In this document: one piece after another, positions 47,379 to 57,485 of the stretch
Layout of the letters: each line of letters starts with the position of its first letter
Position numbering within the stretch: the stretch's first letter is position 1
Assembly (NCBI RefSeq): GCF_022898935.1
Contig: NZ_JALIRP010000002.1
Location: forward strand, 372,001 to 436,000
DNA: 64,000 bases
Reading direction: 5' to 3'
DNA from: Paenibacillus mangrovi
GTDB lineage: Bacteria > Bacillota > Bacilli > Paenibacillales > Paenibacillaceae
Notes under the pieces: generated by a model
What the model saw: the letters and a program-made list of their open reading frames with translations, nothing else
Told to the model about the DNA's origin: nothing
Database searches by the model: none
Translations under genes and position numbers: made by a program

Positions 47379-48148
47379 ACTCCCCCCATTTCTCCGGATT
47401 CATAAAGTATGCATGCAAGGGCAACCATTCCCGCTGTTTCACAGCGCAGGATCCGCCTGCCGAGCCCGACGCTCACGGCTCCAGCTTCCTCTGCCTGCCG
47501 GCATTCTTCTTCACTGAATCCGCCTTCGGGACCCACAAGGAGCAGAACACCCGGCGCATGGTCTATCGGCAAAGCCTGCATGAACGGCCTCAGCGCATCA
47601 CGCAGCTGAAAACCCTCTTCTTTTTCATAGCAAAAATAAACCGCATCATAATTCTGAAACGTCGGCAATAACTGCTTCCAAGAGAGCGGCGCCGAAACGA
47701 CAGGAACGGTATTCCGATGACTCTGCTCGGCTGCTTCTTTGGCAATTTTGTTCCAGCGCTCAAGCCGCTTCGATTCCTTCTTGGCATCGTACTGGACGAT
47801 CGTCCGCTCCGAGATGAAAGGAACAAAGGAAACTGCACCGATTTCCGTACACTTCTGAATCACGGTTTCCATCTTGTCTCCTTTGGGCAAGCTCTGGGCA
47901 ACCGTCACCTTCACAGCGGGCTCATGCGTCATTTCCAGCTGCTCAAGGATAACGGTGGTAACAACACCCGACTCGATGGCTGTGATCGCCACAAGCGCTT
48001 CCCGGGAAATCCCGTCGCTGACAATGAGCTTATCGCCGTTTTTGCCGCGCATGACCTTCGAAATATGACGTGCATCCTCACCGGAAAGTTCTACTGTATT
48101 TTCTTTGAACTGCTCTGGCGATACGAAATATCGCTGCATTCTCATCAA
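47375..48148 (-). CDS. rsmE: 16S rRNA (uracil1498-N3)-methyltransferase RsmE
   Basis: The 257-residue SPOUT methyltransferase has an N-terminal PUA-like part and the deep trefoil knot motif LLVGPEGGFSEEE with GLGRRILRCETAG at the C-terminus, which binds SAM. It methylates U1498 of 16S rRNA. Coupled to mtaB by a 4-base overlap. Confidence 0.97.
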   Translation of the reverse strand: MMRMQRYFVSPEQFKENTVELSGEDARHISKVMRGKNGDKLIVSDGISREALVAITAIESGVVTTVILEQLEMTHEPAVKVTVAQSLPKGDKMETVIQKCTEIGAVSFVPFISERTIVQYDAKKESKRLERWNKIAKEAAEQSHRNTVPVVSAPLSWKQLLPTFQNYDAVYFCYEKEEGFQLRDALRPFMQALPIDHAPGVLLLVGPEGGFSEEECRQAEEAGAVSVGLGRRILRCETAGMVALACILYESGEMGGV

Positions 48149-48236
48149 CTTCCTATATTAAAAATCACAAGCTTCATCATACAACATTTGACCCGGCTAT
48201 GACCAGTACATGTTTTATCCTTTGTATAACCCAAGA

Positions 48237-48917
48237 CTATGACAAAATATGCAAAAAGACCTGCATGAAATGAACATATAAGTTTTGGGCCAATGTGTAC
48301 AGAGGAGTAATCGTATACCGCTGCAGCGGCGGAATGAACAAAATCAACAGGAAAATAAATACCGACCACTGCTCAACTTGCTGGAACTTGGCTCTAACCC
48401 GGCGGGGAACCAAATCCTCCACGATCCGATATCCGTCCAAAGGCGGCAGCGGGATCAGGTTAAACAAAAACAGGAAGAAGTTCATCACGCCGAACAGCGA
48501 AAAGAACATTACTATTGCTTCCAGCAATTTTTGGTTCGATATGGAAGCCAGTGCTCCCGTGCTGATCAAGAGCGCATAGATAAAGGTTCCAATCACAGCC
48601 AGGAAAAAGTTGCTGAGCGGTCCGGCTGCAGAAACGACGACACCCATCAGCCTCGGATTTTTGAAGTTATCGCGGTTAACTGGCACTGGTCTAGCCCAGC
48701 CAAAGCCTGCAATCAGCAGCAAAATGATCCCGAGCAGATCGAAATGGACCGCAGGGTTTAGCGTGACCCGGCCCAGCAGCTTAGCGGTCGGATCGCCGAA
48801 CTTATAAGCAAAATAAGCGTGTGAAAACTCGTGCACTGTAAACGCAATGATCAGCACCAGCAAATAGAAGGGGAGCTGTTCCAGCGGCACTCTGAGTATG
48901 CTGTTCAGAAAATCCAT
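48237..48917 (-). CDS. site-2 protease family (M50) membrane metalloprotease
   Basis: The 226-residue protein has five or six hydrophobic segments, the zinc motif FTVHEFSHAYFAYKFGD (HExxH, about 28-34) and the second metal-ligand motif NLIPLPPLDGYR. It lacks a PDZ domain, so it is the minimal Rip/SpoIVFB-like class. The substrate is unknown. It lies directly after prmA with a 1-base overlap and before rsmE. Confidence 0.92.
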   Translation of the reverse strand: MDFLNSILRVPLEQLPFYLLVLIIAFTVHEFSHAYFAYKFGDPTAKLLGRVTLNPAVHFDLLGIILLLIAGFGWARPVPVNRDNFKNPRLMGVVVSAAGPLSNFFLAVIGTFIYALLISTGALASISNQKLLEAIVMFFSLFGVMNFFLFLFNLIPLPPLDGYRIVEDLVPRRVRAKFQQVEQWSVFIFLLILFIPPLQRYTITPLYTLAQNLYVHFMQVFLHILS

Positions 48918-49888
48918 TATGACCTCTTTCTAGCTACAAATGCGACCCAGTCCTCATCACGGCATACATCCTCTATGTCAAAACCGGAATCCTCAAGTGC
49001 CTGCTGTACGATTTCTACTTTATTTTTATATATACCAGACGCAATGTAGACGCCGCCCGGCTCTAGTGCCTGATACACATCATCTATAAACAGCAAAATA
49101 ATCTCGGCTAGGATATTGGCCACAATGATATTGACCGGCAGCGTAATCCCCAGATTCTCTCCACCGCTGCCATTCAGAAGACCCAGCAGGTCGCTTTCCT
49201 TAACGGTAATTCTCTGATCCATTTGATTCAGGCTCGCGTTCTCACGGGCGCTGGATACTGCCACTGGATCCAAATCCAGTGCAAGCACATGCTTTGCCCC
49301 AAGCAAAACCGCTCCAATGGCCAAAATGCCCGATCCTGTGCCTACATCAATGATTTCCTCACCGCCCTTAACGACCTTCTCCAACGTACGCAGGCAAAGA
49401 GCAGTTGTGGGATGGGTTCCTGTTCCGAAAGCCATGCCCGGGTCAAGCTCGATAATTTTTTCCGACTCATGTTCCGGCGTATACTCTTCCCAAGTTGGTT
49501 TGATCGTCAACCGGTCGGATACGCGCAGCGGTTTAAAATACTGCTTCCAGGCTGTAGCCCAGTCGTCCTCGTTCACCGTTCTAAATTCATAACGGACCTC
49601 GCCTGGATCAATATCAAACGTCCGCAGCTCTTCGATTCGTTGCTTCACTTCCTCTAGAATATCCTGAGCAGGTGATTCCTCGGAAAAATATCCTTTAATT
49701 TCGGCTTGCCCTTCAGGTATATCGTTCAGCGGCAGCTCATACCACTGGCCGTACGAAGTGTCGCGCTTTTTGTTTAAAGTACCGGATTCCTCGATCGATA
49801 CGCCGCCTGCACCCGCTTCATGCAGAAAATTGGAAATCATCTCCACGGCTTCCTCTGTTGTATGTATTGTAATCTCATGCCATAACAT
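48917..49888 (-). CDS. prmA: ribosomal protein L11 methyltransferase PrmA
   Basis: The 323-residue protein has an N-terminal L11-binding domain (MLWHEITIHTTEEAVEMISN) and a SAM Rossmann domain with VGTGSGILAIGA and NIIVANILAEIIL. It trimethylates several residues of L11. It is the first gene of a run with the M50 protease, and has its own upstream region of 185 bp before the next gene. Confidence 0.97.
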   Translation of the reverse strand: MLWHEITIHTTEEAVEMISNFLHEAGAGGVSIEESGTLNKKRDTSYGQWYELPLNDIPEGQAEIKGYFSEESPAQDILEEVKQRIEELRTFDIDPGEVRYEFRTVNEDDWATAWKQYFKPLRVSDRLTIKPTWEEYTPEHESEKIIELDPGMAFGTGTHPTTALCLRTLEKVVKGGEEIIDVGTGSGILAIGAVLLGAKHVLALDLDPVAVSSARENASLNQMDQRITVKESDLLGLLNGSGGENLGITLPVNIIVANILAEIILLFIDDVYQALEPGGVYIASGIYKNKVEIVQQALEDSGFDIEDVCRDEDWVAFVARKRS

Positions 49889-50010
49889 CGTTTTTCATTT
49901 CCTCCTCAACATCGTGCATAAGTTTTATTGTACTATACATGAGCATCCGAGTACAAAATTTTAAGTAAATTAGCTCTTGATAAAAGCTGGGCCGTCATAC
50001 GAAAGTTACA

Positions 50011-50047
50011 AAAAAACCGCGATTGCCCTCAGGGTCAACCACGGTTT
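50011..50047 (-). terminator. intrinsic terminator of the 67-residue protein gene
   Basis: On the minus strand aaccgtggttgaccct / agggcaatcgcggtt forms a long hairpin followed by TTTTTTT, about 30 bases past the stop at 50074. Confidence 0.88.
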
Positions 50048-50073
50048 TGTTCATCCATTCATGCTGCTTCTGA

Positions 50074-50277
50074 CTATTCTTCTGTTACATTCCAAGGGTC
50101 GCGTTCCATCTGACGGAGCTGGCGCTCATCGGCGGCTTCACTGCGGCGGATCGCTTCCACATCATCATGATCAGCCAAAACCCCGGAGAATTCCACATCC
50201 TCGTTTTTCATGGACATGAGTTCCTTGATTTTTTCCGTTTTCGTCATAATGCGTCCCTTTTTATCACGCTTTACCAT
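50074..50277 (-). CDS. small acidic hypothetical protein
   Basis: The 67-residue protein is highly charged and has no hydrophobic segment; a basic N-terminus (MVKRDKKGRIMTKTEKI) is followed by an acidic body ending in RQMERDPWNVTEE. I do not recognise the family. The frame could start at GTG 50286, but a GAGAGG site about 9 bases before the ATG at 50277 favours that start. A strong terminator follows. Confidence 0.7.
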   Translation of the reverse strand: MVKRDKKGRIMTKTEKIKELMSMKNEDVEFSGVLADHDDVEAIRRSEAADERQLRQMERDPWNVTEE

Positions 50278-50337
50278 GTTCAGCACCCTCTCTGCATTTG
50301 TTACATGATGGCCGCCCTCGCAGGTATCCCCGCCTGT

Positions 50338-50709
50338 TTATGCCATTCCGCCCGCATCTTCAACGATCTTCATCGCTCTGTCAAAGCAATCTTCCTGCAC
50401 TACAATGGTCAGCAAAATATCCCTTCCCGTTATTTCGCCTTGACCTCCGTCACTCATTCCGCTGGACGACGGATCCGCTGCTGCCATAATGGCAGAGGAT
50501 TCACCGCTCATCGAGGTTCCATATGTTGCGGCAGACAAGTTGACCATATCTCCGGCAAAAGGTAACCCCGAACCGTACAGTTCGGTTCCCGGGTATCTGC
50601 TGAAGCGGTCGATCGACATGTCCACTATGCGCAGAGCCTGTAGCTTTTTGGCCGCACTTTGGGCTTCCTCCGGGCTTTTAAAGTAAGCTAGAATATTTTT
50701 TTCACTCAA
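50338..50709 (-). CDS. hypothetical protein with N-terminal stress-protein-like (YflT/GsiB-region) fold
   Basis: Residues 1-40 (ILAYFKSPEEAQSAAKKLQ ... DMSIDRFSRYPG) resemble the alpha/beta start of the general-stress YflT-like domain. The middle is Ser/Gly-rich and the tail DILLTIVVQEDCFDRAMKIVEDAGG looks like a second beta-alpha unit. The family cannot be fixed. It starts with TTG at 50709, which has an AGGTGA site 7 bases before it. It lies between dnaJ and the 67-residue gene. Confidence 0.6.
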   Translation of the reverse strand: MSEKNILAYFKSPEEAQSAAKKLQALRIVDMSIDRFSRYPGTELYGSGLPFAGDMVNLSAATYGTSMSGESSAIMAAADPSSSGMSDGGQGEITGRDILLTIVVQEDCFDRAMKIVEDAGGMA

Positions 50710-50868
50710 GTACGTTCACCTGCTTGTATCGTTAGTCTCGTGCATGCAAAATTAGGCCTCTCGTTCGCCTGATGTTAGATTCTGCTTCAGCCGGAATGAA
50801 TATGCGTACGTATGTGGAAATAGCAACATTTGCTTGAGAATTGGTACAAAGTTCCTTCATTTGAAACG

Positions 50869-50898
50869 ACAAAAAACCGGCCCTTGTTGGGCCGGTTC
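50869..50898 (-). terminator. intrinsic terminator of the hrcA-dnaJ operon
   Basis: On the minus strand the 9-bp GC-rich stem aaccggccc / gggccggtt is followed by TTTTTT, 25-55 bases past the dnaJ stop codon. Confidence 0.92.
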
Positions 50899-50924
50899 AT
50901 ATATTGCCAGTCTATTCGTCTTGA

Positions 50925-52046
50925 TCAATCTCCACGGAAAGCACGCTTCATACGGTCAAAAAAGGATTGCTCATGCTCATGCGTCTGCTCTCCGTCGAGG
51001 GAAGCAAAATGACGCAGCAAGTCTTTTTGCTCTTCGCTTAGCTTGCTTGGCGTCACGACAACGACCTTCACATGCTGGTCACCCTGTCCGGATCCGCGCA
51101 GGTGAGGAACGCCTTTGCCTCTCAGACGGAAATATGTTCCGGTCTGGGTTCCGGCAGGAATTTTCAGCTTCACTTTTTCGGTCAGCGTAGGAATTTCGAT
51201 TTCGTCACCCAAAGCTGCCTGAGCAAAAGTCAGTGGAACTTCGCAGTAGATATCATCGCCTTCGCGCTCAAAGAAATCATGAGCTTTCACGCGGATTACG
51301 ATATACAAGTCGCCCGAAGGACCGCCGCGAAGGCCGCCTTCTCCCTCACCGGTCATGCGGAGTTGTGCTCCGTCATCTACACCGGCAGGAATTTTGACGT
51401 GGATCTTGCGCTGTTTTTTCACTTTGCCGCTGCCGTGGCAAGTTGAACATTTATCCTTGATAATCTGACCTGTGCCGTTACAGTTTGAACAGCTGCGGCG
51501 GTTCACCATACGGCCAAACGGTGTATTTTGAACCACTTCCTGCTGGCCGGAGCCGTGGCACACGGAACAGGTTTGTGGCTTCGTGCCAGGTTTGGCACCG
51601 GACCCGTGGCAGGTATCACAGTTATCGGTACGAGGAATGGTGATATCCGATTCCTTGCCGAATGCGGCCTCTTTAAATTCGATCGTCATGGTGTACTGCA
51701 GATCATTTCCCCGCTGCGGTGCGTTTGGATCGCGACGGCCGCCGCCACCTCCGAAAAACATATCAAATATATCGCCAAAGCCGCCGAAATCAGCACCCTG
51801 GAATCCTCCGCCCATGCCCTGGTTCGGATCAATATGTCCGTATTGGTCATAAGTGGAGCGCTTCTGGCTGTCGCTGAGCACGTCATAAGCTTCTTTGACT
51901 TCCTTAAACTTGGTTTCCGCGTCAGCCGCTTTGTTCACGTCCGGATGATACTGCCGGGCCAACTTGCGGTATGCCTTTTTAATATCATCATCTGAAGCGT
52001 CTTTGCCTACGCCCAGTACCTCATAGTAATCACGCTTATCAGCCAC
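50925..52046 (-). CDS. dnaJ: chaperone DnaJ
   Basis: The 373-residue Hsp40 has a J domain with the HPD motif (YHPDVNK, about 32-38), a Gly/Phe region, and four CxxCxGxG zinc repeats ([32 protein letters not shown]; about 146-210). The C-terminal substrate domains follow. It stimulates the DnaK ATPase. It is last in the heat-shock operon, 111 bp behind dnaK. Confidence 0.98.
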   Translation of the reverse strand: MADKRDYYEVLGVGKDASDDDIKKAYRKLARQYHPDVNKAADAETKFKEVKEAYDVLSDSQKRSTYDQYGHIDPNQGMGGGFQGADFGGFGDIFDMFFGGGGGRRDPNAPQRGNDLQYTMTIEFKEAAFGKESDITIPRTDNCDTCHGSGAKPGTKPQTCSVCHGSGQQEVVQNTPFGRMVNRRSCSNCNGTGQIIKDKCSTCHGSGKVKKQRKIHVKIPAGVDDGAQLRMTGEGEGGLRGGPSGDLYIVIRVKAHDFFEREGDDIYCEVPLTFAQAALGDEIEIPTLTEKVKLKIPAGTQTGTYFRLRGKGVPHLRGSGQGDQHVKVVVVTPSKLSEEQKDLLRHFASLDGEQTHEHEQSFFDRMKRAFRGD

Positions 52047-52087
52047 TCTTCCACCCCCGTTGTTTCCTTTAGAGTATGCCGCTCATG

Positions 52088-52124
52088 GAAAAAGGAAAGC
52101 CGAAGCCTGGGATGCCCCGGCTTT
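52088..52124 (-). other. hairpin in the dnaK-dnaJ gap
   Basis: On the minus strand aaagccg / cggcttt closes a hairpin with an inner GC segment, followed by CCTTTTTC. It resembles a weak terminator or attenuator that may lower dnaJ relative to dnaK, but the T run is short. Confidence 0.4.
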
Positions 52125-52157
52125 GACCTTCCCTTCCTGAACATAACTTTCTATAGG

Positions 52158-54050
<1,893 letters not shown>

Positions 54051-54055
54051 TCAAA

Positions 54056-54655
54056 TTACATGCTGACTTTAACCATAGCGGGGCGGAGCACTCGATCTTT
54101 GAGCATGTAGCCCTTTTGCACTTCCTCAACGACGATGCCTTCTTCATGCTCATCGCTTTCGACCTGCATAATCGCTTGATGGAATTCCGGATTAAAAGGT
54201 TGTCCTACCGCATTCATTGGCTCAAGGCCTTCGGATTTCAGCACGCCGTCGAGCTGACGGAAGATCATGCCTACGCCTTTGGCGAAGGAATCCGTGTCGG
54301 CAATGTCACCAGCAGCAGAAATCGCCCGGTCGAAATTATCGATAATCGGGAGCAGCTCGGTAATCAGCTTGGACGATGCATATTTGGCAAAATCCTCTTT
54401 TTCCTTCTGCGTCCGTTTGCGGAAGTTATCAAAATCCGCTTGGGTCCGCAGAGCGCGCTGTTGATAGTCATCAGCCAGCGCCTGAAGACGCTGCACCTCG
54501 CTTTGCAAATGTGCGTTGTCCGCCACATTCCCCTCTTCCGTAGAAGAAGCATCGGTGTCGGGCTGAGCAGCCGGGTTATCGTTTTCTACCACCACGTCCT
54601 CGCGGTTTTCATTCATTTCGTTATCCATCTCTTGAAACTCTTGGTTTTCTTTCAA
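54056..54655 (-). CDS. grpE: nucleotide exchange factor GrpE
   Basis: The 199-residue protein has an acidic, disordered start, a long coiled-coil (about 48-105, VQRLQALADDYQQRALRTQ) and the C-terminal beta domain with FNPEFHQAIMQVE and GYMLKDRVLRPAMVKV. It releases ADP from DnaK. In most Bacilli it follows hrcA directly, but here an extra chaperonin gene lies between them. Confidence 0.97.
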   Translation of the reverse strand: MKENQEFQEMDNEMNENREDVVVENDNPAAQPDTDASSTEEGNVADNAHLQSEVQRLQALADDYQQRALRTQADFDNFRKRTQKEKEDFAKYASSKLITELLPIIDNFDRAISAAGDIADTDSFAKGVGMIFRQLDGVLKSEGLEPMNAVGQPFNPEFHQAIMQVESDEHEEGIVVEEVQKGYMLKDRVLRPAMVKVSM

Positions 54656-54716
54656 GATGTCTTCACCTCCTTAATATGCTCTATATCTTTTTGTGTCAAC
54701 CTTGCGCTTTTCGTTG

Positions 54717-56267
54717 TCATTCCTCATATCCATGCGCGCTTCTCATTTTAATGACGTTATGAATGCGCAGCACTGCAGCCGCGACCTCTCCGGCCGTCTG
54801 CAGACCATGAATTTTAACAAGCGCGGGGTCTACGATACCTTTCTCCTCGTAATGAATCACAAGGCCGGAGTCGCAGTCCACGCCCATGCCGTCACAGCAC
54901 TCTGCAAGCTGCGCGGCGCGGGCCTCCTCTATCTTCTCGAGCGGATTATATCCGGCGTTTAGAAGGATCTGCGACATGGGCTTGCGAAGGGCTGCTGCAA
55001 CGGCAGCAATGCCGAAAGCCTCCATCCCTTTCACAGCTTCGCGTTGCCGCTCGAGCTCATAAGAAACGGCGAGCTCGGCAGTACCGCCTCCAGGGAGAAT
55101 CCCCCCAGAAATGGCAGCTTGAAGCGCCGAAGCCGCATCAGCAGCGATCCTTGCGGACTCGCCTACCACTTCAGCTGTACTGGCCCCAACGATAAGCGTT
55201 ACAAAAGGTTCCTCCTTTTGTCCGCCGCTGCTGATCCGGACACGCTCCAAAACCTCATCATAACATGCCCTAGGGGAGTCGCCGAGCAGTCTGCCCAGCG
55301 CATCCCGTTCTTTATGTAACGCCGTCCGACGCAGCGGAACAGCGCCGGTCATGGAACTCACGCGTGCCAGATCTTTCCGGCTCACCCGCGGAATGACCAT
55401 GATTCCATGATCCATGCAGAACTGCTCCGCGTCTGGGTGAATGCCCTTTTCCAGCAGAATCAGCCCTACACCGAGCTCAGCTAGCACTTGAAGCTCCCGG
55501 CTGAACCGTTCCCGCAGCTCCATATACCGGCCAAAGCCGGCTTCGGTCGTTAATACTTCCTCATCCATGCTTTCAGGCTCTAACGCATCATGCAGGACCA
55601 AAATACGGGTATCTTCAAGAATAGGCGCATCATAAGGATATAAAGGCATTTGTCTAAGCAAAAGACCTTCAAATACTTCATTATTACCCTTTTCATGAGC
55701 CGTAACCGCATCAGCGAGCAGATAAGAAGGATCTTTCAGCTTGCGGATACCGATGACCGAAGCAGCTTCCATAACAAGAGCAACAATGTCCTCCCGCTCT
55801 CGGCCGGCCACATAAACGGCCTTCGTAAGCAAAGGATCGTCCAGATCCTGAATCTCTCTGGCTCTGCCCTTGAGGGATTCGGCAGCCATCTTAATCCCCT
55901 GCTGCATCCCTGCGACGACCTTGGATGCGGGTACGCCTCTCACAATCTGAGATACCCCTTCCTGTACAAGCGCCCCCGCAAGAACGGTCGCCGTGGTCGT
56001 CCCGTCTCCCACTTTTTTCTGCTGAGAGCGGGCCACCTGGATCAGTAATCTGGCCGCCGGATGGCTGACATCCATTTTGTCCAGAATCGTGACCCCGTCA
56101 TTCGTAATGATCACTTCTCCGCGGTCACCCACCAACATGACATCGAGCCCTTTGGGACCGAGCGTCCCTTCGACCGCCGAGGTGATGGCCCGGACGGCAT
56201 TGCTGTTGTTGAGCAGTGCCGCATACCGCTCTTCGCCCTCGCGAATCGGTTGCTGACCTTGACTCAT
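54717..56267 (-). CDS. thermosome-like (group III) chaperonin in the dnaK operon
   Basis: The 516-residue protein is a TCP-1/cpn60 chaperonin. ATP-site motifs are LGPKG (36-40), ITNDGVTIL (54-62) and GDGTTTATVLAG (87-98), with GGILPGGGTAELA (388-400) and GIVDPALVK (477-485). The stretch between these, DKMDVSHPAARLLIQVAR, the apical ILVLHDALEPE, a following helix-rich lid segment (about 235-265) and the end AVLRIHNVIKMR resemble archaeal thermosomes rather than GroEL. No GroES gene is nearby, which fits a built-in lid. It lies 16 bp behind hrcA and 61 bp before grpE, so it should be under HrcA control. It is expected to form a ring complex folding a subset of proteins. Confidence 0.88.
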   Translation of the reverse strand: MSQGQQPIREGEERYAALLNNSNAVRAITSAVEGTLGPKGLDVMLVGDRGEVIITNDGVTILDKMDVSHPAARLLIQVARSQQKKVGDGTTTATVLAGALVQEGVSQIVRGVPASKVVAGMQQGIKMAAESLKGRAREIQDLDDPLLTKAVYVAGREREDIVALVMEAASVIGIRKLKDPSYLLADAVTAHEKGNNEVFEGLLLRQMPLYPYDAPILEDTRILVLHDALEPESMDEEVLTTEAGFGRYMELRERFSRELQVLAELGVGLILLEKGIHPDAEQFCMDHGIMVIPRVSRKDLARVSSMTGAVPLRRTALHKERDALGRLLGDSPRACYDEVLERVRISSGGQKEEPFVTLIVGASTAEVVGESARIAADAASALQAAISGGILPGGGTAELAVSYELERQREAVKGMEAFGIAAVAAALRKPMSQILLNAGYNPLEKIEEARAAQLAECCDGMGVDCDSGLVIHYEEKGIVDPALVKIHGLQTAGEVAAAVLRIHNVIKMRSAHGYEE

Positions 56268-56283
56268 CCGTCCTCAAGCCTCC

Positions 56284-57318
56284 TTATTTATAAAGCTTCG
56301 ACAGCATTTTGGTCAGGTCATTGGAAAGAATGCCGAGCAGGCTCATCACCCTCGCGTATTCCATCCTTGTTGGACCTAGAATGCCGATGGTACCCAGCGC
56401 CTCTCCGTCAAGCGAATAGGTCGCCGTGATCAAGCTGCAGTTGGCAAAGGCCTCATGGTCGTTCTCGGTACCGATCCGCACCTGAATACCCGCGGAGCCC
56501 TGCGTGGCAGCCATCATTTTCGTAAGTGTCGGCGTTTCTTCAAGAAGATCCAGGATGTCCTTGACCTTATCTACGTCTTTGAACTCCGGTTGATTCAGCA
56601 TATTGGTTGCACCGCTTAAGTACACACGCTGATCGGTCTCCGTGTCCACAAATATATTGTCCAGGATGCCCATGATTTCTTCAAAATGGGTCAGGTGACG
56701 CTGCATCTCCTGGCCAAGCTCGCGGTACAGACTGGACTTGAGCTTATAAAGAGGCACATTGACCAGCTTGCTGTTAAGCAGATTTACCACCTTCTCCATG
56801 TCTGAAACAGAAACACCAGCCGGTATAGCTACGGTTTTGCTCTCAACCTGTCCTGTACTGGTCACTATAATGGCCACCGCAGTGGTCTCATTCAGCGAGA
56901 GCAGCTGGAAATGACGGAGAGAAGTATGAAAAACTTCCGGCCCGAGCAGGATGGAAGTGTAATTCGTAATATGGGACAGAATCATGGCGGCATGCTGGAT
57001 AACCTGCTCCGTCGCATTCAGCTTCTCCGCAAAATAGGTACGCAGCGAGCGCAGCTCTGTCGGGAGCGCTTCATAGATCGGTTCAAGATGATCCACGTAA
57101 TATCGATAACCTTTGTGAGAAGGGATGCGTCCGGCCGATGTATGAGGCTGCTCCAAAAATCCAAGCTCCTCCAAATCCGCCATTTCATTGCGAATGGTCG
57201 CAGGACTGAACCCGACATCTCCCCGTTTCGATATGCTGCGTGAGCCGACAGGTTCCGCAGAGCGGATATAGTCGTCAACAATAGCATTAAGTATTAATCT
57301 TTGACGTTCGGTTAGCAT
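56284..57318 (-). CDS. hrcA: heat-inducible transcription repressor HrcA
   Basis: The 344-residue repressor has an N-terminal winged helix (LTERQRLILNAIVDDYI ... SPATIRNEMADLEELGFL), a central GAF-like domain and a dimerisation insert. It binds CIRCE elements and depends on chaperonin for activity in the B. subtilis model. The perfect CIRCE lies 38 bp upstream of its start, so the gene is autoregulated. It is first in the operon. Confidence 0.98.
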   Translation of the reverse strand: MLTERQRLILNAIVDDYIRSAEPVGSRSISKRGDVGFSPATIRNEMADLEELGFLEQPHTSAGRIPSHKGYRYYVDHLEPIYEALPTELRSLRTYFAEKLNATEQVIQHAAMILSHITNYTSILLGPEVFHTSLRHFQLLSLNETTAVAIIVTSTGQVESKTVAIPAGVSVSDMEKVVNLLNSKLVNVPLYKLKSSLYRELGQEMQRHLTHFEEIMGILDNIFVDTETDQRVYLSGATNMLNQPEFKDVDKVKDILDLLEETPTLTKMMAATQGSAGIQVRIGTENDHEAFANCSLITATYSLDGEALGTIGILGPTRMEYARVMSLLGILSNDLTKMLSKLYK

Positions 57319-57355
57319 GTCTTCCCCTCCCTCTGGTCGATGATTTTCGCCATCG

Positions 57356-57382
57356 TTAGCACTCGACTAAGATGAGTGCTAA
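57356..57382. promoter_or_regulatory. CIRCE operator
   Basis: The inverted repeat TTAGCACTC - 9 bases - GAGTGCTAA is a perfect match to the CIRCE consensus. It lies between the promoter and the hrcA start codon, so HrcA should block the whole hrcA-dnaJ operon. Confidence 0.97.
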
Positions 57383-57393
57383 CCGCTAATACA

Positions 57394-57423
57394 AAAATAC
57401 CAAACTGACGTGAGCATTGTCAA
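57394..57423 (-). promoter_or_regulatory. sigma-A promoter of the hrcA operon
   Basis: On the minus strand -35 TTGACA (57418-57423) and a poor -10 (TATTTT at 57394-57399, 18-base spacer) stand directly upstream of CIRCE. The -35 is a perfect match; the exact -10 is uncertain. Confidence 0.7.
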
Positions 57424-57485
57424 GTCAGTTCGGCATGGTTGCAGATTCCGTATAAATACGTCAGCTCTTCGCTGCCGTGTTCTTA

